From: Peristeroidobacter soli
GTDB lineage: Bacteria > Pseudomonadota > Gammaproteobacteria > Steroidobacterales > Steroidobacteraceae
Direction: 5' to 3'
NCBI RefSeq assembly: GCF_004138485.1
Contig: NZ_RYEV01000003.1
Span: forward strand, 1,364,001-1,428,000
DNA: 64,000 nucleotides
Shown: positions 43,195 to 52,679 of the stretch, piece by piece
Numbering within the stretch: the first letter of the stretch is position 1
How the letters are laid out: every line of letters begins with the position of its first letter
Program-made: the position numbers and the translations under genes
The notes under the pieces: model-generated
What the model was told of the DNA's origin: nothing
Databases searched by the model: none
What the model saw: the letters and a program-made list of their open reading frames with translations, nothing else

Positions 43195-45474
43195 ATGCCA
43201 GTCGCGTTCAACCGTCGGAAATTTCTACTCGGTGCGTCCTCTCTCTCGCTGCTCGCTCTGGCCGAGCGAGCAGCGGGCACCGGTTTGCTCAGCAAGAGCG
43301 CCGAAGCGCACATCGAAGCGCTGATCGCGAAAATGACCCTTCGGGAGAAAGCGGGACAGCTCAGCATTTTCTCCGACTCGACGCGCGTGGTGCCCAAGGC
43401 GCTGATCAATCCCGAAGCCGGTCCGCCCGTCGATGACAATCTCGCCAAGCGCGTTCGCGAAGGACGATTGATCGGCGTCTTCAACGGCTTCGGCGCCGCC
43501 GGTGCCCGCGCCATTCAACGAATCGCGGTGGAAGAGTCGCGGCTGAAGATTCCGCTGATCTTCGGCGCCGATGTCTTACACGGTCTCTATACGATCTTTC
43601 CTATCCCTTTGGGTGAGGCCGCGAGCTTCGATCCGCTGTTGGCTGAACGCACGGCGCGCGCCGCTGCCGTCGAATCGACTGCGAACGGCTTGCACTGGAC
43701 CTTCGCGCCGATGGTCGATATCGGTCGCGATCAACGCTGGGGCCGGGTCGCCGAGGGCTCGGGCGAAGATCCTTTCCTCGGCTCGGCGCTCGCGGCTGCG
43801 CGGGTGCGTGGGTTCCAGGGACGAAGTCTCACCGACGAGGACAGCCTGCTCGCCTGCCCGAAACATTTCGTCGCCTATGGCGCGGCCAAGGGCGGCATGG
43901 ATTACAACACCGTCGAGATGACCGAGCAGACCTTGCACGAGGTTTATCTGCCGCCGTTCAAAGCTGCGTTCGATGCGGGCGCGCTGTCCACGATGAGCTC
44001 GTTCAACGATGTGAACGGCGTGCCGATGTCGGCCAACCGCGCATTGATGACCGGTCTGCTGCGCGATCAATGGAAATTCCGCGGCATGGTGGTTTCGGAC
44101 TACACGGCCGACAAGGAGCTGATCATGCACGGCGTTGCCAAGGACGATCGCGAGGCGACCAAGCTCGCGCTCCTGGCTGGCGTCGACATCAGCATGCAGA
44201 GCGATCTCTATAATTTGTATTTGCCGGAGCTGGTCGAGAGCGGCGACCTGGCGATGGCTGTCGTCGATGAATCGGTACGACGCGTGTTACGCACGAAGTA
44301 TCTGCTCGGCTTGTTCGATAATCCCTATCGCTCGCTCAATCCGGAAGTCGAGCAGCGGGACACGATGACACCGGAGCTGCGCGCCGTCGCTCGAGAGAGT
44401 GCGCGCGCCTCCATCGTGCTGCTCAAGAACGAGGGTGGTTTGTTGCCGTTGCCCAAGTCGGGAAAGAAGATCGCGCTGATCGGTCCGTTCGGCAACGACA
44501 CGTTGAATCTCGCCGGGCCCTGGGCGCCCTTCGCCAAGTCCGATCACGTCGTCAGCGTCGAGCAGGGCATGCGCGCGGCGCTGGCGGATCAGTCGCTGTT
44601 GACCGTGACGCTGGGCTCGATGATCGAGAAACCGATGGATGGCGGCATCGACGCGGCGGTCGCCGCGGCTCGTGCGGCTGACGTGGTCGTGCTCGCGATC
44701 GGTGAAGGGCAGGACATGTCGGGGGAGGCGCAGTCGAGGACACAGATCATCGTCCCTCCGCCTCAGCAACAACTCGTCGAAGCCGTGGCCAGGGTGGGCA
44801 AGCCGCTGGTCGTGTTGTTACGAAACGGCCGCGCGTTGGCGCTCGAAGGCGCGGTGCGTAATGCGCAGGCCATCGTGACGACCTGGTTCCTCGGCACGGA
44901 GACGGGCAGCGCCATCGCGGATGTGCTGTTCGGCGATTACAGCCCGGGCGGTCGATTGCCGGTGAGCTTCCCGCAGGACTCCGGACAGCAGCCGTATTTT
45001 TACAATCGTCGCACCACGGGCCGGCCGCAAGGCAAGGAAGGGCCGGCATTCAAGGCGCGTTATCGCGAAGTATCGAACGAAGCGCTGTATCCGTTCGGTC
45101 ACGGGCTCACTTACTCGCGCTTCGAGTATGAGTCGCCGAAGCTGAGCGCGGAGTCGCTGGCATGGAATGCAACGCTGAGGATCACTGCCAGAATCACGAA
45201 CTCGGGCGACCGTGAGGCCGAGGAAGTCGCACAACTCTATGTTCGCGATATCGTGGCGAGCATGACGCGCCCCATTCGCGAGTTGAAGGGATTCAAGAAA
45301 GTTCGCCTGCCGCCCGGAGCGTCCACCGAAGTGCAGTTCATGCTGACGCGTAAAGATCTCGCGTTCTACAACGCGCAGATGCAGTTCGTTGCCGAGCCCG
45401 GTGAGTTCGATGTGTGGGTCGCGCCGTCGGCCACTGCGGGTGTCAGCAAACGGTTTGAATTGCTGGCCGGGTGA
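43195..45474 (+). CDS. bglX: Glycoside hydrolase family 3 beta-glucosidase (BglX-like), Tat-exported
   Basis: A 759-residue periplasmic glycosidase removing terminal beta-linked sugars. A Tat signal (NRRKFLLGASSLSLLALA) starts the protein. The GH3 N-domain contains the KHFVAYGAAKGGMDYN block and the nucleophile Asp in RGMVVSDYTAD at about residue 302. The C-domain begins near VLLKNEGGLLPL, and a fibronectin-III-like domain ends the protein (REAEEVAQLYVRDIV and RPIRELKGFKKV). ATG at 43195 is taken as start; an in-frame TTG precedes it. Only 7 bases separate it from the upstream dehydrogenase gene, so they may share a transcript. Confidence 0.93.
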   Translation: MPVAFNRRKFLLGASSLSLLALAERAAGTGLLSKSAEAHIEALIAKMTLREKAGQLSIFSDSTRVVPKALINPEAGPPVDDNLAKRVREGRLIGVFNGFGAAGARAIQRIAVEESRLKIPLIFGADVLHGLYTIFPIPLGEAASFDPLLAERTARAAAVESTANGLHWTFAPMVDIGRDQRWGRVAEGSGEDPFLGSALAAARVRGFQGRSLTDEDSLLACPKHFVAYGAAKGGMDYNTVEMTEQTLHEVYLPPFKAAFDAGALSTMSSFNDVNGVPMSANRALMTGLLRDQWKFRGMVVSDYTADKELIMHGVAKDDREATKLALLAGVDISMQSDLYNLYLPELVESGDLAMAVVDESVRRVLRTKYLLGLFDNPYRSLNPEVEQRDTMTPELRAVARESARASIVLLKNEGGLLPLPKSGKKIALIGPFGNDTLNLAGPWAPFAKSDHVVSVEQGMRAALADQSLLTVTLGSMIEKPMDGGIDAAVAAARAADVVVLAIGEGQDMSGEAQSRTQIIVPPPQQQLVEAVARVGKPLVVLLRNGRALALEGAVRNAQAIVTTWFLGTETGSAIADVLFGDYSPGGRLPVSFPQDSGQQPYFYNRRTTGRPQGKEGPAFKARYREVSNEALYPFGHGLTYSRFEYESPKLSAESLAWNATLRITARITNSGDREAEEVAQLYVRDIVASMTRPIRELKGFKKVRLPPGASTEVQFMLTRKDLAFYNAQMQFVAEPGEFDVWVAPSATAGVSKRFELLAG

Positions 45475-45480
45475 CAGAGC

Positions 45481-47511
45481 TCACTGTAACGGTTCGCGTT
45501 GCAGGCTCAGGTCCAGCGGCTGGCCGTTCCAGTCCTTGACCTCGATCGGGTAGTAGCCGAAGGCTGAGACTCGCAACGAGCTGCCCGCGAACCCGCCAGG
45601 CAGATAGCTGATGCCGCTGCGATCGGGCTGCAATTGCAGGGCGACGCCGGTGACGCCGTTGATACTTTCGAGCACCAGGACGCTGTCGATCGCCCGATGG
45701 CTGCCGGCCTCGCGCACTTTGATCTCGACGCCGCGCGACGGACGCAAATAGATGGTCATATTGGAGATGGGCGAGCCGTAGGAAAGCGGCGCGCGATACA
45801 GCTCATAGCCTGCCTTATAGGCGGACACCACGAAGTCGCCCGGTTGCATGCCGCGAATGCCGAATTGCCCGAAATTGTCGGAGCTGTCGCTGAGCCGGCT
45901 CGACTGCGATTGCCGCTGCGCCGGCCGGACGTTGATGCGGGCACCGACTATGGGCACCTGGCTGTCTTCCTCGAACACGTGACCCGACAGGTGCACGTTG
46001 GGGACGTCGAAGTCGAACACGGTGTCGCCGGAGACGCGCACTCGGGAACTGGCGTATGACTCGATCATGAACACATAGTCGCCGGCAGCCACATCTTCGT
46101 ACGAGTACTCGCCGCTCGCCGAGGTCACCAGCGGACTCAGAAATACATCGATATTCCCATCGGGTGATATGGATTGCGGACGTAACATGGCGCCGGCGAG
46201 CGGCTTGCCGCCGGCGGTGACGCGTCCGCTCAAGCGCGCGCCAGGTTTGAATTCAACATTCGCGACGAGGTCGCTGTCCGCGGGCATCTGGACGAGCTTG
46301 GTCACTCCGCCACGAGCGCCGGCGGCGACCTGGATTCGGACCGAGCCCGGTGCGACACCTCGCACTTCATACGCTCCCCGTTCATCGAGCGTGGACTGAT
46401 AGCCGCGACCGCTGCGAGTGTTCTCCGCGAAGGCATACAGGTATGCGCCGGCCAGTTCTTCCGGCCGCAGGCCGGTAACGACGCCGCGAATACTGTGCCC
46501 CGGGCTCATGGCCACCACGATGCCTTCGAGCCGCTCGTCGTGGGCCAGCTCGATCTCGCGCTGGCCGTTCAAATTGCCGCCGTGGCCGGCCAGCAGATAG
46601 CGGCCGGCCTTCAGTCGATCGAATGAGAATTCGCCGGCGCTGCCGGTCGAGGTCGTGACCGTGATGTTCTCGTCGAGATTGCCCAGGCTGATCTCGCCAG
46701 CGACCGGTGTGCGCCCGTCCACGTCGGCGAGATATCCCGCGATCGTGCCGCCTTTGTTGAGTGCGATTTCCAGGGGCGGTGTCTTGCCGCTCGCGAGGAT
46801 CTCGATTTCCTTGCTTGTATAACCCGACGCGCCGACGCCGACGCGGACGGCGCCAGGAGGTACGCCGTTGAGCACGAACGTACCGTCTTTTGCCGAGCGC
46901 GCTGACGGTCGCGAGCGGAAGTCACCCTCGAAAACACCCACGGACGCTTCACGAAAGTTGATCACCGCCGAGGCAATCGGCTCTTTGGTGAGCTCGTCGA
47001 TGACGCGCCCGCTCACGACATGGCCTGCCCGCATCGGGATCAGGATTTCTTTTGCCTGTGGATTTTCCGAGATACGCACGGCACCGATGTTGAAGCGCTG
47101 ATAGCCCGGTGCCATCGTGAACAGAGTGCCGATGACTGTCGGCAGGCCGTGATACTCGAATCGTCCGTCCTCGCTATGGAACGAGCGCGAGAGAGGTGGC
47201 GGTGGCTCGCGGCGTTCGGGCTGTCGCGGTGGATGAAACTCCACCGTGAATTCGCGAATGGGCTGCCGGGTCGCCGCGTCGATCACGCGACCTCGAAATA
47301 TGCCGGCACCCATTGGCGCTTCATTCGCAATGATGGAGCCCGGCTTCGAATCTTCACGCGCGGGCTGGATGACTTTGGCGATCGGCTCGCTGGCGGGAGG
47401 CGCGGGCGTTTCAAGAGAACCTTCTTTGTCGAAGCGCACGACCCAGCGGCCCAGCAGAGCCAGGCACAGCACCAGTCCCAGAATCAGCGCGACGGTGCGA
47501 CGGCGGTCCAT
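45481..47511 (-). CDS. Large membrane-anchored protein with carboxypeptidase-regulatory-like repeats
   Basis: A 676-residue protein. A basic N-terminus and one membrane helix (ALILGLVLCLALLGRWVV, about residues 8-25) anchor it with the bulk in the periplasm. The rest consists of repeated beta-sandwich units of the carboxypeptidase-regulatory-like type, each with a phrase such as GRVIDAATRQPIREFTVEF, GRVIDELTKEPIASAVINF or GHVFEEDSQVPIVGARINV. About five to seven units can be counted. No catalytic motif is seen. It is convergent with the GH3 gene. A role in surface binding or envelope structure is possible but not shown. Confidence 0.82.
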   Translation of the reverse strand: MDRRRTVALILGLVLCLALLGRWVVRFDKEGSLETPAPPASEPIAKVIQPAREDSKPGSIIANEAPMGAGIFRGRVIDAATRQPIREFTVEFHPPRQPERREPPPPLSRSFHSEDGRFEYHGLPTVIGTLFTMAPGYQRFNIGAVRISENPQAKEILIPMRAGHVVSGRVIDELTKEPIASAVINFREASVGVFEGDFRSRPSARSAKDGTFVLNGVPPGAVRVGVGASGYTSKEIEILASGKTPPLEIALNKGGTIAGYLADVDGRTPVAGEISLGNLDENITVTTSTGSAGEFSFDRLKAGRYLLAGHGGNLNGQREIELAHDERLEGIVVAMSPGHSIRGVVTGLRPEELAGAYLYAFAENTRSGRGYQSTLDERGAYEVRGVAPGSVRIQVAAGARGGVTKLVQMPADSDLVANVEFKPGARLSGRVTAGGKPLAGAMLRPQSISPDGNIDVFLSPLVTSASGEYSYEDVAAGDYVFMIESYASSRVRVSGDTVFDFDVPNVHLSGHVFEEDSQVPIVGARINVRPAQRQSQSSRLSDSSDNFGQFGIRGMQPGDFVVSAYKAGYELYRAPLSYGSPISNMTIYLRPSRGVEIKVREAGSHRAIDSVLVLESINGVTGVALQLQPDRSGISYLPGGFAGSSLRVSAFGYYPIEVKDWNGQPLDLSLQREPLQ

Positions 47512-47702
47512 GGCGAAACAGCCCGAAGCGAAGCCCGGGAGCGAGGATACACCCCGGCATCCACTGTCGGGCTTCTTATCAAATCGCCCGCGCCAGTTTG
47601 TTGACGGGCGGGCAATTCAGCGGCGCCGCAAGGGTCTGAGCTTGCCGGCATGCAACTTGCTCCAGCTCACCCCGTCCAACGATCGAGCTGCGATAAGCGA
47701 AC

Positions 47703-48278
47703 ATGTCAAACGCGAAGTTCCTGGTTTCGATGCTGCTGACGGGCCTGTGCGCGCAGGCTGCTCATGCGACCTCCGGTTCCACCAAGGCGCTGGAAGGGAT
47801 GTGGTGCAGCCAGGATGAGAGTGCCGGCGCAACCATCGTGCAGTACTCGGCCAAGGACTCCGAAGTCACCGCGTTCACTGTGCTCTCCGAAGCGGATCCG
47901 CGTCGTATCGGCAGCCAGGACTCCATCGAGTTGACCGCCGAGGCGCCGAATGTATTCGTGCGCCGTGCGCTGGTCGGTGCCGATGAAGAGTTCAGCATCC
48001 AGAGCGAACAGCTCACCGTGAACTCGCTGTGGGTTTCGAATCGTGGCACCCGCGATGAAACGCGTCAGGTGCTCGCCACGCAGACTTATTACAAGTGCGA
48101 CATGGGTCAGGCGCTGCGCCGGGCGCAAGCCTTCATGTCGTCGCCGAAGGCCGAAGAGGCCACGCGCATGGCGCTGTTGAGGGATGAGCAGTTCCAGCTC
48201 GAGATGACTCGTAACGCCAGCAAAGACGCGTACTACGCCGGGCTGATCCGTCAGCTGAAGCTCAGCCCGCGGCTCTGA
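47703..48278 (+). CDS. Exported hypothetical protein
   Basis: A 191-residue protein with a clear signal peptide (MSNAKFLVSMLLTGLCAQAAHA). The mature part starts with LEGMWCSQDE, a pattern common in small exported beta-rich proteins. It contains two Cys (in MWCSQDE and YYKCDMG) that could form a disulfide, and ends in a helical stretch. I do not recognise the family. Its 3' end overlaps the convergent cache/CheW gene by 17 bases. Confidence 0.75.
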   Translation: MSNAKFLVSMLLTGLCAQAAHATSGSTKALEGMWCSQDESAGATIVQYSAKDSEVTAFTVLSEADPRRIGSQDSIELTAEAPNVFVRRALVGADEEFSIQSEQLTVNSLWVSNRGTRDETRQVLATQTYYKCDMGQALRRAQAFMSSPKAEEATRMALLRDEQFQLEMTRNASKDAYYAGLIRQLKLSPRL

Positions 48279-50778
48279 GCGGCGTCACCGATGCCATCGG
48301 CTGCGACAACTTGAAGCCGGCCGCGCCGGCGTAAATCAGCAGCTGTTCCACGTTCATCAGCATGAGCATCGGCTCCTCCGCCCGCTCCGGCCGCACGGCG
48401 CGATCCAGGATGCTCACGCCACGCGCATTCAGATCGCCCACCGGCAGGATGCGACTGACCGCGATCTCGGGAATGTCCGCCAGCTCTTCGACGAGCAGAC
48501 CAAACAATTGACCCGTTTCCACCGCGCGCAGGACGATGACGTTGCGCGCCTCGGTGCCGGGACCTGCATTCAACAGCTTGCCCAGATCGATCACCGGCAG
48601 CGGGGATTCGCGATACATCAATAGACCGGCATGCCAGGCGGGCGCGTTCGGAATCGGGCGCAGATTGATACCGTCCATGGCCTCGACGATATCGTCCCGC
48701 TGCAACCCCAGGCGCTGCTGGCCGCAGTAGAACGTGGCGATATCGATCATCGGCTCCTGCGCGATGGCGCGACGATGACTCTGCGCTTCGGCACGTCGGA
48801 GGACCACGCGCTCGATGGCCGCGCCCAGTGGAATGAGGATCAGACTGTACGCACCCATGCCGGTGTACTCACGATAGCCCGTCGTCTTGCGCACGCCGAC
48901 GGCGTAGTGAGTGCCGTTCATGCAAACGGTCTGTTGGCCGCTGCTCAGCACGTCGCGGGATAAGTCGATCGTATCGCCCGGCTCATAGTCGGACGTAGCG
49001 GCGACCACGGTCATGCGTGCATCGACGAACAAACCAATGCAGCCGCTTACGATGTCGCCGGACTCGGTGCGAGGCAGGGCATCGCGCAACATCGCTTTGA
49101 ACTGAGGAGTGGTGTCGAACACGATGCCGATGCCGCCGACCACGCGACGCGATTCGTTGCGAAGCGCGGCGCCATATATAAGCGTGTGCTGGTCGCCATA
49201 GAGATCGCTCCGGGCGAATGCCGACACCGCATACTGCTGCGAGTCGCGCAGCTCTAGCGTGGCCGCGACCCAAGGCTCTCTGATCGTGCTGCCCACCTTA
49301 CTCGCATGCGATGGATTGGAGACCGCGACGACGCGCCCCGCCGCGTCGAACAGCACGATGTCGTGATAGACGGTGTAGAGACTGTTGATGTGGCGAAGGA
49401 TCTCGCCGGCGTCGCGATCACCCTTGCCGTCCGAAAGATGGCGACTCAGCGCGCCGTTCAGCGCCCACCATCGGCAATCGTTGGCGCGCTCGTAAAGATT
49501 CCGGTCGAGCACATCGACCGCCAGTTCGGCGAGCAACTGCGCGTCATCGAGGATGGATGACACCACTGTTTCCTGCAGCTCGCTGATGGAGTGCTCGAAT
49601 GTATCTTGCGTGCGGCGACCGGCGTTGCCGATCTCGCGCAGCAGGACCTTGGTGAAGTCGCTACCGGTGTCCGTGCTGGTCGCGAGACGCACGTTGCCGT
49701 TCCAGACCGTGCGATTCAACTCGCGCTGAATCGCATCGGCTTGCACGGGAATCTTGCGCAGGGCAGGGGAGAAGATGGTCTGGCTCTCACGCAGCGCTGC
49801 GAGCAGCTCGCGTGGAATCGCCTTCGCGCTTTCGTCAGCATGATGATCGAACGCGTGCTCGATCGGCATCATGGCGTGCCCGTACCAACCCGGGCCCATG
49901 TAACCCTGATATCCCTGGGTTGGACAGGTGACCGCGAGATATTCACGGCCCGCGAACCGAATGATGCGGCCGCCTGCATCGAGCACGAGCGGCATCGGTG
50001 CGCCGAGCGGAACCTGCCACGCATCGCTGCTCGCGAGCACCGTGCCTTTGTCGTCGAGGAAGCAGAACACGGTCCAGTCATCGTCCGAGCGCAGCTTGGC
50101 GAAGATGCCGCTGACTTCGTCCTCGAAACGGAAGCACAGGCACAGCACGCCTTCGACGCGCGAGCCGTCACCGACGCGGAATGAATAGACGAGGTTGTGA
50201 TCGGACTCGGGCAGCAGGTCGATGCGGCCCGCCGTCTCGACGTAGCCCTGACGCGTCGTGAGCGTATGTTTCAACAGCTCGTGCGAGGTGCGCCCGACGT
50301 TGTGACGCTCGTCCAGGCGGACCAGGACCTGGCCCTCCGTGTCCAGCAAGACGACGTCGTGATAAACGGAATACTTGCCGACGTACTCACGAAAGCGGCC
50401 ACGCAGGCGCTCATTCAACTTCTTGACCTGCGAGCCGTCGGCGCGGTGCTGTCGCAGATAATCGCGAATGTCGTCGTCGATCGCGAGGAAGCCGATATCG
50501 GCGGTGCGCTCGAACAGATTGCGCACGATCACATCGATGGCGATCTGGCCACGTGCTTTCAGCGCCAGCATCGCCTTCTTATATGTTTCCTCGCTCAGGC
50601 TGTGCACGAGGTCGTTGGCCAGTGCTTCGAAAGCCTGGCGCGTGCCGCTCATGTCGGCGCCGTCGCCGCGCAAATGAGATAGCAACGACAACGTGTCCCA
50701 CGAGCCCTGCAAGCTGGCCAAGCGGGCGCGATAGTCCTCCACCGAGGACATATGACGTACCACCGCTGCCTTGACCAT
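48262..50778 (-). CDS. Soluble double-cache protein with C-terminal CheW domain
   Basis: An 838-residue protein without signal peptide or membrane helix. Two related sensor units are visible. One starts near residue 75 (QIAIDVIVRNLFERTADIGFLAIDDDIRDYL), the other near 375 (LAELAVDVLDRNLYERANDCRWWALNGALSRHL). Each is followed by a PAS/cache-like segment with HDVVLLDTEGQV or HDIVLFDAAGRV. The last 150 residues are a CheW domain (FYCGQQRLGLQRDDIVEAMDGI and SPLPVIDLGKLL). There is no methyl-accepting or kinase domain. It may couple cytosolic signals to a chemosensory kinase array. ATG at 50778 has a GAGGGACGG ribosome site. Confidence 0.85.
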   Translation of the reverse strand: MVKAAVVRHMSSVEDYRARLASLQGSWDTLSLLSHLRGDGADMSGTRQAFEALANDLVHSLSEETYKKAMLALKARGQIAIDVIVRNLFERTADIGFLAIDDDIRDYLRQHRADGSQVKKLNERLRGRFREYVGKYSVYHDVVLLDTEGQVLVRLDERHNVGRTSHELLKHTLTTRQGYVETAGRIDLLPESDHNLVYSFRVGDGSRVEGVLCLCFRFEDEVSGIFAKLRSDDDWTVFCFLDDKGTVLASSDAWQVPLGAPMPLVLDAGGRIIRFAGREYLAVTCPTQGYQGYMGPGWYGHAMMPIEHAFDHHADESAKAIPRELLAALRESQTIFSPALRKIPVQADAIQRELNRTVWNGNVRLATSTDTGSDFTKVLLREIGNAGRRTQDTFEHSISELQETVVSSILDDAQLLAELAVDVLDRNLYERANDCRWWALNGALSRHLSDGKGDRDAGEILRHINSLYTVYHDIVLFDAAGRVVAVSNPSHASKVGSTIREPWVAATLELRDSQQYAVSAFARSDLYGDQHTLIYGAALRNESRRVVGGIGIVFDTTPQFKAMLRDALPRTESGDIVSGCIGLFVDARMTVVAATSDYEPGDTIDLSRDVLSSGQQTVCMNGTHYAVGVRKTTGYREYTGMGAYSLILIPLGAAIERVVLRRAEAQSHRRAIAQEPMIDIATFYCGQQRLGLQRDDIVEAMDGINLRPIPNAPAWHAGLLMYRESPLPVIDLGKLLNAGPGTEARNVIVLRAVETGQLFGLLVEELADIPEIAVSRILPVGDLNARGVSILDRAVRPERAEEPMLMLMNVEQLLIYAGAAGFKLSQPMASVTPLRAAG

Positions 50779-50906
50779 GAATTGCCGTCCCTCGTTGTCT
50801 GGCCTTGTCAGACAGATAACGGCCCGCATTGCGGCAACCTTGAAAAGTAAAATGCGCCCTGGTTCGCGATTTCTCGCGTCCAAAAGGGTGCAAGGGGGGA
50901 ATGTTT

Positions 50907-51605
50907 CTAGCGGTAGGTGATGAGATGACGCAGCTCTGCACGATCCAGGTGCGGCAGGCCATTGAACATCGACAGCGAGACCTTTTCCGCGCTGTAGATC
51001 AGACGAGTGATGGAGGCGTTGTGAACCGCCCAGTTGAGCTCGATGCCGGTGTGATTCGACTGGCCCATCACATTGGCCACGAGGGTGCCGATGACGCCGC
51101 CGGAGGTGCTGACGATCAATGTTTTCGAGCGTCCTTCGGTGCGCATGATGTTTTCGATGGCGCCGACGATGCGGCCGTGAAAGCCCCGCCACGGCGTCAT
51201 CTCGTCGGCTTCGATTTGCGCTTCGACCCAGGCCCGGGCGGCCCGCTCCAGGAAGAATTGAAACTTGCGACGATCGGTGCGCAGCTCGGGCCAGCCCGCT
51301 TCGGCCAGCTGCTCCGGCGGCAGCGATTTCGCGAACGTATCCAGGATCAGATCGCTGTCGTATTCGTCGAACGCGGTCTCGATGGCGAGCGGCGGCGCCT
51401 GCTCCACGAAGGACTCCCTGATCAGCTCGGCGGTTTCGGTCTGTCGTTGCAAGGAACCGGAATAGATGCGATCGATACGTTCGCCCAGCCCCGCGAAGTA
51501 GCTGCCGAGCTGGCGGGCCTGCTCGCGACCGGTGGCGGACAGTTGATCGTAGTTGTCAGTGCCGAACGAGGCCTGGCCGTGGCGGACTAGATAAATCGTG
51601 CTCAT
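50907..51605 (-). CDS. Histidine phosphatase family protein (phosphoglycerate-mutase-like)
   Basis: A 232-residue enzyme opening with the catalytic LVRHGQASFG motif; the His is phosphorylated in the reaction. The second catalytic block is in the C-terminal half (TLIVSTSGGVIGTL). This replaces the usual SHGG His with Thr-Ser, which departs from the canonical motif. The conserved Arg and Glu are plausible in YSGSLQRQTETAELI. The substrate is unknown. ATG at 51605 is chosen because it begins at the first strand. It is divergent from the small gene at 51650. Confidence 0.88.
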   Translation of the reverse strand: MSTIYLVRHGQASFGTDNYDQLSATGREQARQLGSYFAGLGERIDRIYSGSLQRQTETAELIRESFVEQAPPLAIETAFDEYDSDLILDTFAKSLPPEQLAEAGWPELRTDRRKFQFFLERAARAWVEAQIEADEMTPWRGFHGRIVGAIENIMRTEGRSKTLIVSTSGGVIGTLVANVMGQSNHTGIELNWAVHNASITRLIYSAEKVSLSMFNGLPHLDRAELRHLITYR

Positions 51606-51649
51606 GCACGCAGTATAGTTGCGCTTACTTATCCATGGCAGGAGCCGCA

Positions 51650-51967
51650 ATGTCGCTGACTCGCATCGATGCGTATGAGGTTTTCTATTCCGCAAATGCC
51701 TTTTCGCCGCGCGTTGCCTTGAAGAGCGCGGGCAATTACATCGGCATGATGGTGTTTCTGCCCAACGGGACGACATTGCCCGCGGACACGGTGACCAAGG
51801 GCCAGGTGGTGCTCTACTACCACCTCGACCATTATCACAACGCGATCGATCTGTTACGCAACGAGAAGCCGATGTATTTGTTCTACAACGGCTCGGGGCC
51901 GGGCTTCGAGAACGGCATCAAGACCATGATCGAGAAGGTCGGCGAGGGCGAAATCGCTACTCAATGA
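51650..51967 (+). CDS. Small conserved hypothetical protein
   Basis: A 105-residue soluble protein with no signal peptide; ATG at 51650 is preceded by CAGGAG. Features are a strand-rich middle (YIGMMVFLPNGTTLP and QVVLYYHLDHYHNAIDLLRNEKPMYLFYNG) and a helical C-terminus. No known motif was recognised. A strong bidirectional terminator follows it. Confidence 0.75.
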   Translation: MSLTRIDAYEVFYSANAFSPRVALKSAGNYIGMMVFLPNGTTLPADTVTKGQVVLYYHLDHYHNAIDLLRNEKPMYLFYNGSGPGFENGIKTMIEKVGEGEIATQ

Positions 51968-51974
51968 CGATCGT

Positions 51975-52008
51975 GCATCGAGAAAAAAGCGTGGTTTTTT
52001 CTCGATGC
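51975..52008. terminator. Bidirectional intrinsic terminator
   Basis: A perfect 14-bp stem (51975-51988 with 51995-52008) and 6-base loop. The stem itself contains six A on one side and six T on the other, so it works as a classical terminator in both directions. It separates the stops of the convergent genes at 51967 and 52054. Confidence 0.93.
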
Positions 52009-52053
52009 TCGCTGCCCATGGCGGCGGGGCACCTCCATGGTGCCCGGGTGGAA

Positions 52054-52266
52054 CTAACGAACGGCTGCGGTGCGCTTCTCGGGTGTCGGTTCGACCGGGC
52101 CGAGATCGGTGATCTCGACGGCCCAGGAGCGCTCCTGCACCTGACTGATTTCCACGCTCGGCACTTCCTTCGGCGGACTGAACAGTGCCGAGGACGCCCA
52201 GAGGGCTGCGCCGACCAGCGCGAACGCGCCGGCAATACCAACGATTTGTTGAGACTTGATCACCAT
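52054..52266 (-). CDS. Small single-pass membrane protein
   Basis: A 70-residue protein, ATG at 52266 with AAAGGGAG upstream. One hydrophobic helix (IVGIAGAFALVGAALWASSALF, about residues 8-29) anchors a short periplasmic tail containing SVEISQVQERSWAVEITDLGPVEP. No family recognised. It is isolated between a strong terminator and a gene-free stretch, so it probably has its own promoter. Confidence 0.7.
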   Translation of the reverse strand: MVIKSQQIVGIAGAFALVGAALWASSALFSPPKEVPSVEISQVQERSWAVEITDLGPVEPTPEKRTAAVR

Positions 52267-52679
52267 GAGTGGCTCCCTTTCCTGCATCTCTTGGACGCGT
52301 TAGGCGAGGTCAGCTCCGGACCCGCTCCTTACAGCTAATCGAACGGGGCCAACAATAGCCTGCTGGCGATTCTGGAGCGTGCGTCACATCACACTGATTC
52401 TGTAAATGCGCCGCAAAAATATTGGAAACGCGACGCACTTCTCAGCTTCATATTTAAGCGATGTAACAGGGCGGAAATATTTTCAGGGAAACCCGCAGGC
52501 CGCTGCGCGCCGGCGACGTTATGAAATACAGCGCAAATAAGAGCACTGCCGGCAAGGTGTGCACACATGAGTGAGGCCGGCGGCTCTCCGGCTCGGGGCC
52601 TCCGCAGGAGAAAACAAAAGAATTCTTCCCCCTCCCGTGCACGGGAGGGTTTGGAGTGGGGCTTGCGGCTAACGGAAAA
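52267..52679. other. Gene-free stretch with A/T-rich centre
   Basis: About 410 bases with no supported gene. An A/T-rich zone (about 52400-52510) likely carries the promoter of the small membrane protein gene. The right end contains the terminator palindrome of the CheZ-like gene. Confidence 0.5.
52630..52649 (-). terminator. Terminator of the CheZ-like gene
   Basis: A perfect 20-base palindrome. On the minus strand it is followed by a purine run and then a T-rich stretch (TTCTTTTGTTTT), as expected for termination of the gene ending at 52680. Confidence 0.65.

Noticed and set aside
40965-43514. Open frame of about 849 codons antisense to the molybdenum hydroxylase gene
   Set aside because: Mirror frame of a confident gene; no domain and Arg/His-rich composition.
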